Made by a program: the position numbers and the translations under genes | Assembly: GCA_030847615.1 (NCBI GenBank) | Contig: JAUMIR010000003.1 | Location: 340,518,256 to 340,582,255, forward strand | Source of the DNA: Gambelia wislizenii | Taxonomy: Eukaryota; Chordata; Lepidosauria; Squamata; Crotaphytidae | DNA: 64,000 nucleotides | Direction of reading: 5' to 3' | Shown here: one piece after another, positions 1 through 9,530 of the stretch | Layout of the letters: every line of letters begins with the position of its first letter | How positions within the stretch are numbered: position 1 is the stretch's first letter | Notes under the pieces: model-generated | Told to the model about the DNA's origin: nothing | The model's input: the letters and a program-made list of their open reading frames with translations, nothing else | The model's database searches: none

Positions 1-1989
1 GGGTTCTCCTTTCCTCCTGAAACAAGCAGGTGTGTAAACATGAGCAAATTGTCCAAAAACCCTTAAGTACTTGTAATTTGGCATTCTCCCATACAATACC
101 CTGTAGGGAATGTCTTCAATTTCTGAATGATACAATCTGTTACTGATATGTATTGCAGTCAAAGTTGCTTCTGCCCAAAAACTATCTTTCACCCCTGCAT
201 CTGCCATCATACAAGCAGTAATTCTTTTTATATCTTGTATTTTCTTCTCTGCTAACCCATCCTCACTAGGACAAGCAGGGTTTGTAGTTTCATGCCTTAT
301 TCCCACCTTTTGAAACCAGTTAAACAATTGATTATTTAAAAATTCTCCTCCTCTATCAGTAATGATGGTGCCTACTCTGCTATCAAATTGTCTTTCCACC
401 ATTCTTACCCATGCTTTTAAACTTTGCCCAGCGTCAGATTTGTTTTTCATTATTCTCACAAATGCAAACCTTGTATACCTATCAACAATTACTAGGAAAT
501 ACTTGCTTCCCCCTAAGGACAAGCAATTAGCTTGGGCGACATCTGCATGTACATACTGAAATGGTCTTTGAGCAATTCTTTTTGTTTTCTTAGCTACTGG
601 AAAAGCTCTGACCTTTACCTGATGACACACTGTACAATCTAAGTGGTTTTTGCATTCAGCAACTTTTAAATCTGGACACATACTGATTAAATTCTTTAAA
701 CATTTGAAGCTCGCATGGCCAAATTTTCTGTGAAGCTCATGTATGCAGTCTTTGTGGATTGGAATATTTTCTATGTTATTAGCTTCTTCAACCCTGTAGC
801 TATCAATATTGTCCTCCAAATAATAAAGTTTGTCCTTTTTCAAACCTATGCCACGCAATTCCCCATTCAGTTTTATCTTACACATGTTTTTTTCAAAGAT
901 GACTGTGTAGTCTTTTTCTGTTAATCTGCTTACTGATAACAAATTATTTTCTAACTCCTTTACATGTAAGACATCATTAAAATTCTCTTTTAGCCCTGGA
1001 ATGTACACAGTACCCATTTGATTTACAGTACTTAGCTCTTTCCCATCAGCCAAAACTACAGTATTTACATTAGCTGATTTTCTATTACTTATTAAATTTA
1101 TGTCATTACACATCAAAGATGTGGCTCCTGCATCAACTAGCCATTTAGAATTTGCATTTTGTTTTTCCTTAATCATGGTTGCAACCCCCTTTTTATTACC
1201 ATTGTCCCTCAAAAATGGAGGTCTGGACTGTTTTTGATACTGCCGCGGCTGCCATCTGCTCTCTGCTTGCTTGTGTCTCTCAGCTGCAAAATGTTTACAA
1301 TGTCTCTGCAGATGACCAATCTTCTTACAATAAAAGCACCTCCGTTGCTCCCTTGTAGAGGCTGCTTCCTCCTGCGTTCGCCAGTCAGGAGTTGTTTGTT
1401 GTTTTGGCACAGTCTTTAAGCTTGCTGAGTCACCCTGTTCAGACATTCTTCTCTGGTTCTCTTCCAGTATTCTGGCCACAATTAAGTCTCTATTAAGCTC
1501 AGCTTCTGGCAAGTTCTGCAAGCTCTTCGTTATGTTGTCCCACGAAGAGTCTAGCGATTCTACTAAAATGTAGCATTGCTGCTCTTTGCTAATTTGCACT
1601 CCCCTCAGTTCAGCTTGCACAAATAAATCTTGCATTATTTTTAAATGTTCTATCACACACTGCCCTTTAGCCATCTTTTGCCTATATATTCTTTTAGACC
1701 ATAGCATTTTTGCAAAAGCAGTTGAAGGAGTGTGTAATCTCTGCAAGGTATCCCACACATCCTTGGCAGACGTTTTATCTCTGACGTCATTAATTAAGTC
1801 TTCTTCAAGCATGAGATAAAGACAGGCTTTTGCTTTACTATCTCTCTCTTTAGTGGCTTCATCAGCATCAGCTGCCAGCCCTGTTTCAACTGTTGACCAC
1901 AGACCTTCCTTTACTAGTAGAGATTGGGCATAAATCTTCCAGGTAGAGTAGTTGTTTCTATTCAATTTACTAAACTTTAGAAATTCCAT
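1..1989 (-). CDS. Ty1/copia gag-pol polyprotein, partial (runs off left edge)
   Basis: Read on the minus strand from an ATG at 1989, this frame stays open for 663 codons to the window edge, with no stop or frameshift seen. It encodes a Ty1/copia polyprotein. A Gag region covers about residues 1-200. A CCHC zinc knuckle follows (C218, C221, H226, C231; CX2CX4HX4C). A retroviral-type aspartic protease site reads DAGA at D286, where DSGA is more usual. An HHCC integrase zinc-binding region lies around 355-410. The integrase catalytic triad is D483, D545 and E581, with the expected D,D(35)E spacing. Reverse transcriptase and RNase H would lie beyond position 1. Copia elements make virus-like particles in the cytoplasm and integrate cDNA. 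The lack of any disabling change suggests a recent insertion. Identity is firm; completeness cannot be judged here. Confidence 0.92.
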   Translation of the reverse strand, partial: MEFLKFSKLNRNNYSTWKIYAQSLLVKEGLWSTVETGLAADADEATKERDSKAKACLYLMLEEDLINDVRDKTSAKDVWDTLQRLHTPSTAFAKMLWSKRIYRQKMAKGQCVIEHLKIMQDLFVQAELRGVQISKEQQCYILVESLDSSWDNITKSLQNLPEAELNRDLIVARILEENQRRMSEQGDSASLKTVPKQQTTPDWRTQEEAASTREQRRCFYCKKIGHLQRHCKHFAAERHKQAESRWQPRQYQKQSRPPFLRDNGNKKGVATMIKEKQNANSKWLVDAGATSLMCNDINLISNRKSANVNTVVLADGKELSTVNQMGTVYIPGLKENFNDVLHVKELENNLLSVSRLTEKDYTVIFEKNMCKIKLNGELRGIGLKKDKLYYLEDNIDSYRVEEANNIENIPIHKDCIHELHRKFGHASFKCLKNLISMCPDLKVAECKNHLDCTVCHQVKVRAFPVAKKTKRIAQRPFQYVHADVAQANCLSLGGSKYFLVIVDRYTRFAFVRIMKNKSDAGQSLKAWVRMVERQFDSRVGTIITDRGGEFLNNQLFNWFQKVGIRHETTNPACPSEDGLAEKKIQDIKRITACMMADAGVKDSFWAEATLTAIHISNRLYHSEIEDIPYRVLYGRMPNYKYLRVFGQFAHVYTPACFRRKGEP

Positions 1990-2191
1990 CTTGAATTGTG
2001 CAGTGACTCAATTTGACACAGTCCTTCTGAGTATGCACAGCCGACCCATCTGGGCTTAAGCAAAACACAAGATGATTTACTTCTGAGGCTTATCAGTGCA
2101 GCACAAACAGCTTGCTCTGATCTATCGTCCACAAAGCTTTCTTCCACTCTCTGGAACTTTCAGCTTCTGTGGATGCTGGGTGCTATAGTAA

Positions 2192-2206
2192 CTGGGCCCA
2201 TAACCC
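2192..2206 (-). promoter_or_regulatory. Primer binding site, half-tRNA (initiator tRNA-Met) type
   Basis: In element sense this reads GGGTTATGGGCCCAG, one base after the LTR end. It is complementary to the anticodon stem-loop of vertebrate initiator tRNA-Met (CTGGGCCCATAACCC), not to a tRNA 3' end. Drosophila copia is primed from the same internal tRNA-iMet region. About 200 bp of leader separate it from the gag start. Confidence 0.85.
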
Positions 2207-2207
2207 T

Positions 2208-2893
2208 TGTCAGGGATGATGGGAGTTGTAGCTCTTCACCTCTGGCTCAAACTCACCACCTTGTTATGCAGCAGAGCCAACCAGCTTAGATCAGTGGTTA
2301 ATGCTTTCCTCCAAAGCAGCAGAGTTTCAGAGAATAGGCTGAAGATCCTGACAAACTCTCCAAGCCTTCTCACTCTTCTCCAGGTGTCTCCAAAATGTCT
2401 CCAGGATTCACTCAGGCAACTTAGTAGTTTTATATAAAACCTACTTTATTCTTCTATATAAATATACTATATGGTCAACAAATCACAATCTCTACACACT
2501 ACTCCACAATATCTCCAAACTACTGCACCTCTACTCAACAACACACAACCACAATACATTGGCAAACATTGCAATTTTTATAGCCATTGTTTATCACCAC
2601 CCACTAATTAGTTTCCACCCAGTGGGTGTGTACTTCCATTCTGATTGGTCCATGTAGTTCCACCCATGCTTAAGACCAACCCATGTATTTCAACATTTCA
2701 CCTTGTACACTTAATGATTCTCAGGTGTTTCCAATCTGCATTCAGTACCTCTGTCCTTGGCTCTCAGGCCTTCTAGATTACATTAGCAGTTTCACCTGTG
2801 TAGCCCCATAATTGCTCTTGCTTAGTCATTGTGACTTTCACATACATATTTTATTTCTTTCACTGTATGTCCCATGTTGCATTTTCCTTAACA
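2208..2893 (-). repeat. 5' LTR of the copia element
   Basis: In element sense the LTR starts TGTTAAGG and ends CCTGACA, so it has TG...CA ends within an imperfect 5-bp inverted repeat. It is about 686 bp. The right end is placed by the TGTTA start and the left end by the adjacent PBS. An AT-rich stretch near 2435-2475 holds TATATA-like motifs and an AATAAA in element sense, a plausible promoter/polyadenylation region. The partner LTR is outside the window, so target-site duplication (expected GGTTG or similar from 2894) cannot be checked. Confidence 0.8.
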
Positions 2894-3160
2894 GGTTGAC
2901 CTTACAGGGTTGGACGAGCACCATCTGCCCGGGTTTAGGATTAGAGTTTTCCTTCTCCTAGGACAGTTGCCATAAGGCTAGAGAGCCCATCCTGCCCTTT
3001 GACGCTCTTTGTCAGACCCTTTGGTTTTGACCTGTCTGGCATGGGAGACCCTACCGGTGGCTTTATGCCACCGCCAGCATAGCTCAAAACATCATTAGGG
3101 TACGCAAGCCTCTCTCCCACGACAAGGGGGCGTCAATGGAGAGGAGTTGAAAAATGCACA
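2894..3160. other. Unclassified moderately GC-rich segment next to the copia LTR
   Basis: This stretch is less AT-rich than its surroundings and holds no open reading frame of note. Phrases such as the segment around 3095-3135 (TACGCAAGCCTCTC, CACGACAAGG) remind me of the 3' tail of a widespread non-LTR retrotransposon, but I cannot name the family. It is the target sequence into which the copia element was inserted. Confidence 0.3.
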
Positions 3161-3242
3161 CATAGCAAACAATTTGTATTGTTAGGCCCTGGGCCCTGGA
3201 GAATTAGAATATGACAACCGTACTGAACACATCAACCATTTA

Positions 3243-3520
3243 TGGCCTTACTGTACTCTGAAGAAGAGCAGTAAAGCAGTAGGAGCATTCTGTCTTCCGT
3301 GCTGCCTTATTGCATGACGTCGGCATTCTTTTATTCCAGTCCTGTGGGGGACTGAGGTAACCAGAAAAATCAGTTTGCAAAACGACGCAGTTTTACCTCG
3401 GTCTCCCATGGGACTGGAACAAAAGAATGCTGGGAAAATGCCAACACCATGCGGTAAGGCATCAGGAAAGATGGAACTTTCCTTCTGCTTTGTCGCTTTT
3501 CTTCAGAGTGTGGTAAGACC
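3243..3520. repeat. Long imperfect palindrome (foldback)
   Basis: The arm 3243-3360 pairs with the arm 3392-3520 around a 30-bp centre. Matching blocks in order include ACTCTGAAGAA, AAAGCAG, the GCCTTA..GCATG block, and GCATTCTTTT-TTCCAGTCC next to the centre. The right arm carries about 11 extra bases. No transposase-like ORF lies inside; the ORFs on both strands here are by-products of the symmetry. It may be a foldback MITE. Confidence 0.7.
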
Positions 3521-3545
3521 CTTAGTCTTTTTTTCTGATATGTGC

Positions 3546-4440
3546 TCCATGTGTGTGCCTTTTTGAAAATGAATTGAGAAGAAAACACAGCTCTTACTTC
3601 GCAGAGAAGCTCTATAAATGAGGGGCATATTGCTTCTGCATTTTTCAAAGGCCAACACCCCCACAGATACAGTTGTGGACTCCTGTTTAGCTTGTTTGGA
3701 GCCATGCAGCTCTTAGCCCCATGTGATGTTTTGAAAATGTAGGGGATCTAAATGGTTTTAAGCTAGACATCTGGTCTGTTACTCAGCTTTCCAGAGATAA
3801 CTTCTGCTGCTTCCATTTATTATACAACAAAGCCTTTTGCTCATTTAAATTAGAGATGGAAGTTATTTGCAAAATTGGTAATGCTGTATACATAGGTCAC
3901 ACTTAGAAACAGTTCCTGCATTGGCGGCACATAGACCGAGCAGGGGAGTGCATCAGCTTGCCATTTTGAAGTTAATCATAGTTTCCCCCTCGATGAGGTG
4001 AAAACACTGAGACACAAAGGAATTAGGTGACATCACTGATGCAAAGCCACTACTAACTCAATATTTAGGTTATTTTTGTCCTGTTCTGCAACAGATAAGC
4101 AAGTAGGGTCATACCAATCAGTCAAGTGTGGTTTAGGAAACAGTAGCATGATTATTTCAAGCAGACCATATCAGGACCATGGAGGCATGAGCCTCTACTG
4201 AACTTTGCTACTTAGTGTAGACAACATAGGTTTGTTGTTTCAGCAAAGACCTGAAGCCTTATAAAGATAGAGAAGGTCTTATCTGCATTAAGCTAGAGGA
4301 GAGGGCATGCCCTGGGTACCTTGTTTTTTGCAAGAATGCCAAGTTTCACCAACTGGAGCCAGGTGCTAAACAGTGGCTAAAGAGGCAGAACTAATTACTT
4401 ACTGAACCTTGCTGAACAGGTATAGTCTGCATCAGAAACA
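3546..4440. other. Intronic sequence, nothing recognised
   Basis: AT-rich, no long ORF, no clear repeat family or splice-flanked conserved peptide seen. Confidence 0.5.
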
Positions 4441-4443
4441 TCA

Positions 4444-4680
4444 GGGTGTAGTGGATTTTGAACACTGGACATTGGACTATGACTCTAGATACCAGGGTTC
4501 AAATTTCTGCCCAGCCACATAACCCCCCTTGGTGACCTTGGGCATGTCACACTCTCTCAGCCTCAGAGGAAGGCAAAGGCAAACCCCCTCTGACTATATC
4601 TTCCCAAGAAAACTTCATGATAGGTTCACCATAGGGTTGCCATAAATCAGAAATAACTTAAAGGCACACAACAAGAACAT
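4444..4680 (+). mobile_element. Sauria-type SINE (tRNA head, Bov-B-like tail)
   Basis: The head contains a tRNA-like promoter: an A-box-like GTGTAGTGGATTTTG near 4445 and a B-box-like GGGTTCAAATTTC at 4494-4506. The body runs through a block near 4540-4600 with the phrase CTCAGAGGAAGGCAA. The tail AAATAACTTAAAGGCACACA resembles the Bov-B LINE 3' end used by Sauria SINEs of squamates. Near-matching AGAAACAT/AGAACAT flanks suggest a short target duplication. Confidence 0.85.
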
Positions 4681-4735
4681 AGTTTTCATAAACAAATACA
4701 AATCTACACCCAAGTTATTAGAGATCAAGGATTCT

Positions 4736-4884
4736 TTTTTTTTTTTTGGTCTAATTTCTTTTTATTTATGTAGAATAGTAAAATACATTGAACATATCCA
4801 TTTTGTGGTTACAGGTCACCACAAAACGACATACAGAGATAACTTTTTACATATATTAGAAAAACAAAAATAGAACAAAAAAAA
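4736..4884 (-). mobile_element. 5'-truncated retro-insertion with poly(A) and 16-bp target-site duplication
   Basis: Read on the minus strand the insert ends in AATAAA-bearing sequence followed by a poly(A) run (poly(T) at 4736-4748 on the plus strand). It is flanked by identical AGAGATCAAGGATTCT copies at 4720-4735 and 4885-4900. This is the hallmark of L1-type target-primed reverse transcription. The 149-bp cargo is too short to say whether it is an L1 3' end or a processed transcript. Confidence 0.85.
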
Positions 4885-4900
4885 AGAGATCAAGGATTCT

Positions 4901-6080
4901 GATGGGAGTTAGCCTGGAATTTAGAGACCTGCTGATCTATTGCAAATTATGAATAAATCTATCTGTAGATCCAACTCTACTTTCTATCCACCCTGAGTTT
5001 TAAAGGGCTTTGTCTGGTTCTCTATCAACTTGTTTCCGTGGGATTGGGAACCTGGAGATGCTGCAGGGGATTCATCCTCCAACTCTGAGAATAGAGGTAG
5101 GAACATATGTTTGAGCTGGAAGTACATGGGAGAAGATACTGCATGTTCCTGCTCCTTCTCCAACAGAGCAGCTCGTTTTCTACTGAGTCTTCAACAAAGG
5201 CAGGGCCATGAGAAGTATGTGAAGAACTGGGCTCTGGCCCGCAAAAGCTTATCCCAGAACAAGACAGTTGCCATCTGTGCTGCAACACACTAACGCAGCT
5301 GTCTGGAATTTATTGCTGGGTACATATCTTGTCCCATGAATCAGGTTATGTATTTGAAAACTCCAGAGCAGATGCATCAAACATGATGCATAAAGGCTCA
5401 AGTGTCAAACTTCATTTGGAGAAAGCTGCTTTCATTTTTGCAGAATGTGTGTTAAGGTTCAAGAACAGCCCCTGCCTTGATCAAGTCTCTCACTCTAATG
5501 ATAATGGAAAGAGTGAGGTATCCTGGAGCCAACCTCAGGTATTACCTTTAATTTGCCAGAGGTTTGGCTGCAGAACATAAAGCCTAAGCCAAATCTGTAG
5601 GCAAAAATTTGTTGTTTCCTTGCCATGGGAGGTTAAAAAGGACCTTCTTCACCACTGCCTCTGTTAAACTGGGTGCCAACTTTTGTAAACCTTTGAGACA
5701 TGTTTATCCTAAATTCTGTATTGGAAGATAAACCATATTCTTCCATTCAGCTCCAGGTTTGCTGATCAATAGTGGGTTGAACAGAGACAATGGTTTCCTG
5801 GCATACTACACATATTATAACACTAGTCAACACCCTAGTCTCATGTTGGCACTCTTGGCCAGTTTATCACATCTTCTTTCTGGTTGCCAACCAGATCACA
5901 CTACATTCCAAAACTCCTTCCACCATTTATGTGATCATCCACCTACCCTGGCCTTAGACAACATCTTTCCTCCTGCCTTTGTCCCTCAGCAACCACTGTT
6001 AAACTGAACTTGTTGCCTCATCACCACATCCACAACTTTGGCATTTCTATGGCGATTCAACAGCCTGCTTATAAGGTCTG
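4901..6080. other. Intronic sequence, nothing recognised
   Basis: Short chance ORFs on both strands (for example around 5025-5290) show no family resemblance. No repeat could be named. Confidence 0.45.
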
Positions 6081-6084
6081 TTTC

Positions 6085-6185
6085 TAGGCACCATTCACTC
6101 CATGCATCTGAGGAAGTAGACCAAGTTTACAAAAGCTTATGCTACAAAGTCTTTCGCTCAGTTAATTTCAAAGGTGCTACAAGAT
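6085..6185 (+). repeat. Fragment of a common sauropsid interspersed repeat
   Basis: The text CATCTGAGGAAGTAGAC followed by AAAGCTTATGCTAC and AAGGTGCTACAAGAT is a phrase that recurs in reptile genomes. A related minus-strand copy lies near 60400-60490. I do not know the class with confidence. Confidence 0.45.
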
Positions 6186-6496
6186 CCTCTTCCTTACTGG
6201 AGTAGGACAGGTTTCGCCTCTGGGCTTCTACTTGCCTATCCCTTAATGAGACCAAGACATAGAGGTTCAGGAAGTGCTGAACAACGCACTGGTTTAGGTC
6301 TCGATAGTTCTTATTTTTCGAAGTGGTCTCTTGGATGCAGGGAATGAGAGATGTCAAGAGATGAATACAGGAGCAGGAAGGGGAATACTAGACTATTCCA
6401 TCTTATAACATCCCCTGCAAATCAGACACAATGGCACTACTATTAGTAATAATAATCCTGACAAATACATGTAGCCGAAGGCTTTCACAGATGGCA

Positions 6497-6808
6497 TCCA
6501 CAGATTTTCCTTGTTTTTTGTTTTTTTTTCTGGACTGTGAGGCCGTGTTCTGGAAGAGTTTACTTCTGACATTTCACCTGCATCTGTGGCTGGCATCTTC
6601 AGAAAATGGTTGGTAGAGCTGTGTGTGGAGTTTATATACTGTGAACCTCTGTTGGGGAGTATATTTAAATTTGTGTATTTGAATGGTTAGTTTCTGGATT
6701 TAGATATGCAAGGAGGGCTAGTGTCTGTTTGGCTAATGATTGGTTGATGGCCCATTATCTGCTGGAAATCCCCCTGTCCCTGGGTGGAATTCATTTCCAA
6801 GTGTTGAG
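6497..6808 (-). repeat. Penelope-like pseudo-LTR, inverted copy
   Basis: This block is the reverse complement of 7438-7745 with modest divergence, so the two form long inverted repeats around the ORF remnant. Pseudo-LTRs in such inverted arrangement are typical of Penelope-like elements. On the minus strand it holds a hammerhead-like core at 6568-6602. Confidence 0.75.
6568..6602 (-). ncRNA. Hammerhead-ribozyme-like motif in pseudo-LTR
   Basis: On the minus strand the core reads CTGAAGA, a GCC/GGT helix closing a loop, then GAAA and TGTC. This fits CUGANGA ... GAAA with a very short stem III, as described for minimal hammerheads in Penelope-like elements. Helix II is only about three pairs, so self-cleavage as a monomer is uncertain. 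Confidence 0.45.
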
Positions 6809-6809
6809 T

Positions 6810-7437
6810 TTTGATTCTATTACTTGCAAACCCCACTACCTGGAGGACGAACTGAGGCACCTAAACTGGGCAATACAGGCTAATGGTTACTCCAGATCAA
6901 ACATCACAAGACCAGCCAGACCCAGAAAAAAACACAGGAATGAAGAAGAAAAACAGCCACCCAAAGAGTAGCCACTCCTTTACCATACATCAAAGGAATC
7001 ACAGACAGAATACAGAAACTGATGAGGAAACACAACCTCCAAACGATCTACAGATCAACCAAGAAAATCCAAGAAATGCTATGCTCAGCGAAGGGCAGAA
7101 GAGACCCTCTCACTGCCGCAGGAGTTTACTGCATACCATGCAGCTGTGGACAAGTTTACTTAGGGACCACTAAATGCAGTGTGCAAGGAACATAAGAGAC
7201 ACTGCAGACTGGGCCAGCCAGAAAAATCAGCAGTAGCAGAACATGTTATAAACCAACCTGGACACAAAATGTTATTTAAAAACACTGAAATTCTGGACCA
7301 GGCCAACAACTATCATGTCAGAATGCACAGAGAAGCTATTGCAATCCACAAACACCTGGACAACTTCAACAGGAAAGAAGAAACCTTAAAAGTAAATAAA
7401 ATCTGGCTCCCAGTTTTGAAAAACAATACAATCAAAA
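6810..7437 (+). pseudogene. Penelope-like element ORF remnant (GIY-YIG endonuclease region)
   Basis: Three overlapping frames between 6810 and 7437 together resemble the C-terminal part of a Penelope/Poseidon ORF, the GIY-YIG endonuclease. One frame (about 6975-7170) carries GVYCIPCSCGQVYLG, matching the GIY...YIG core with YLG in place of YIG. Another (from about 7179) carries KEHKRHCRLGQPEKSAVAEH and HREAIAIHKH. Frameshifts and stops break it and the whole reverse transcriptase part is missing, so the copy is 5'-truncated and dead. Inverted pseudo-LTRs flank it on both sides. Penelope elements use reverse transcriptase plus this endonuclease to insert. The assignment is firm at superfamily level; the exact family is not. 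Confidence 0.8.
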
Positions 7438-7745
7438 CTCAGTACTTGCAAATGAATTCCACCCAGGGACAGGGGGATTTCCAGCAGATAATGGCCCATC
7501 AACCAACCATTAGCCAAACAGACACTAATCCTCCTTGCATATCTAAACCCAGAAGCTAACCATTCAAATACACAAATTTACATATACTCCCCAACAGGGG
7601 TTCACAGTACATAAACTCTACACACACTCCTACCCAACCATTTTCTGAAGATGCCAACCACAGATGCAGGCAAAATGTCAGAAGTAAACTCTTCCAGAAC
7701 TCAGCCTCACAGCCTGGAAAATAAACAAGGAAAATCAATACATGT
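7438..7745 (+). repeat. Penelope-like pseudo-LTR, direct copy
   Basis: Inverted counterpart of 6497-6808. It contains CTGAAGA at 7645-7651 and the rest of the hammerhead-like core to 7679, but the expected GAAA is degraded (GGCAAAA), so this copy is probably inactive. Confidence 0.75.
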
Positions 7746-9055
7746 AGCACCTTGTTCAGTAAAGTCCAAATATTGTGAGCTTTGTTAATCAGATCAATAT
7801 CATTATCTCCATATATTGCATAAGCGGAAGCAAAGAGATAATGTCTTAACTTGGGCCAGTTAGTGAGATCACAGCAGATGCAACATTTGAGCTGGGAACT
7901 GCTTGGTTCACAACTCTGTGTTTTATATGAAGTTTGAGAGCAACAACCAGACTACATTTACTCAATTGGCAATTGCAGAAACAAAGTAAATTGTAAGCAG
8001 TATCTGGAAGGATGGGAGTAAGCAAGCTTTAACCCTTTTCCTCCTGCTGTGGGCCTAATAAAGAGTTGCCCCCCCCCCCGCAGCATGTTATTGCATTGGG
8101 GAGATACAAAAGCCTCAATGAGAGCTTTCCCCCACTGGAGACATGGAGGATTTGGAGCCAGAGAAAAAGTAAAGATCCACATCATTTGCCCCATTTACAA
8201 ACATCCATGTTCTCATACTTAGTCCTAGTTAGCTCTTCTAAGGCAATCTGTTCCTCCTCAGGGAGGTTTGCTTTGACAACCAGGGAATCAGAAGGCAGGG
8301 TACAGGGCACTTGTGGCTGCCAGACCCTCAAGGAAGATGAATTATTTCCTTTCCAGTAGTACAGTGATTTTCCCAAGAAGGTTAAATTTTGCCTTCAGAC
8401 ATCAACACATTCTTTCACAGTGGGTCCTGCAAATTTCAAGAACACTGCCAGAAATATAACAAAAACAATTCTTTGTATACTGTTGTCTGGGGAAGATAGA
8501 AGTTGCTAAGTTTAATTATTAATCAATTCAGAAAGATTGCCGGGCATATTTCTGTGATAAAGCACTTGGCACATAAAGCATGGTTTTTAACTCTGCAATT
8601 TTATACCTAGGAGAAATGGAAGGAAAAAGAAGAACTCCCCCTCACCCCCATTTTAGCAATATAATATTCAAGGGGCTGGTTTGACTGTAATATCTGTGGT
8701 TCCATCAAGTTGATTGCAAAGCACTGGGAGACAATCTCAAGAAGGAATATTTCTGCCGCTGGCAGTCAATCCTGACAAGCAATCTTTTCAGTTCCTTAAA
8801 AATGGCTTGCAGCAAACTTCTTTCCCATTGACACACTCATGACTTTAAATTCCCAGAAATTATTAATTATTTCACACAGCCTAGCCTTGTACACACATGT
8901 AAAAAAAACCAAAAACCTCTAAAATGTTCTATCTGTATTTCTTCTCCTCCCCATTGCCTGTGGTGCTGTTCATATGAAAAGTAAAAGTAGCCTTGGTAAT
9001 ATGTTTTTAAACTGCACAGAGTTATTGGAAAGTCTAAAGGAATAAGAGAAATTCT
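7746..9055. other. Intronic sequence, nothing recognised
   Basis: No family assigned. A poly(C) run lies at about 8070-8080. Short ORFs on both strands at 7958-8376 overlap each other and look like chance. Confidence 0.45.
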
Positions 9056-9059
9056 AATA

Positions 9060-9530
9060 CCCTATATTGTGGTTGCATAGGGTAAATCTATGCTCATGTG
9101 TTTGCATGGTGGTTGTGTTGCACCATCCTTCTGCTGAATGGTGGCATTGTGCAATTAGTTGTATGCATACAATTCCATTGTGCAATGGGGAGTGCACAGC
9201 AGCTTTTTCTGCAATTCCTGTGAATAAAGTGGTACACTGAAAGCACAGACAAATAGTTATGCACCATCCAAGAATGCACAATGCTTGGCTGGAATCCTGT
9301 TGGTTAGTTCCAACTAGAGGAAACCCATTGAATTAGTTGTTGCGAATGAGTCAATACATATGTAAATCCAGCTGATTCAATGGCTCTGCTCTAGTTAAAA
9401 CTGATCATAGGGTTTAGGCCAATGTAAAATGGTTACACTTGACAACCATATGACAAGTTGTCACAACTATGAACTGAATACATCCATTGCACAACAACTG
9501 CTACAACCCTATGTGTAAGGGGACTTACAT
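9060..9530 (+). repeat. Unnamed repeat family X, interrupted by a palindromic MITE
   Basis: Sequence at 9060-9285 and 9424-9530 recurs in the same order at 30715-30830 and 31578-31735. Shared phrases are CCAAGAATG.GCA, TAAAATGGTTA and TATATGACACCAACT/A. The intervening 9287-9423 is a separate palindromic element whose flanks both carry CAATG. Confidence 0.5.
9287..9423. mobile_element. Short palindromic MITE, copy 1
   Basis: The two halves are near inverted repeats centred around 9350: a left part with GGAATCC..TTAGTT..CTAG..CCCATTGAATTAG and a right part with GATTCAATGG.TCTGCTCTAG. Related copies sit at about 12392-12510 and 20753-20884. Confidence 0.5.

Noticed and set aside
362..2437. Plus-strand ORFs across the first 2.4 kb
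   Set aside because: They are antisense shadows of the minus-strand copia gag-pol and its LTR.
3370..3705. 111-codon minus-strand ORF
   Set aside because: Lies mostly over the palindrome; no family resemblance and an overlapping plus-strand ORF mirrors it.
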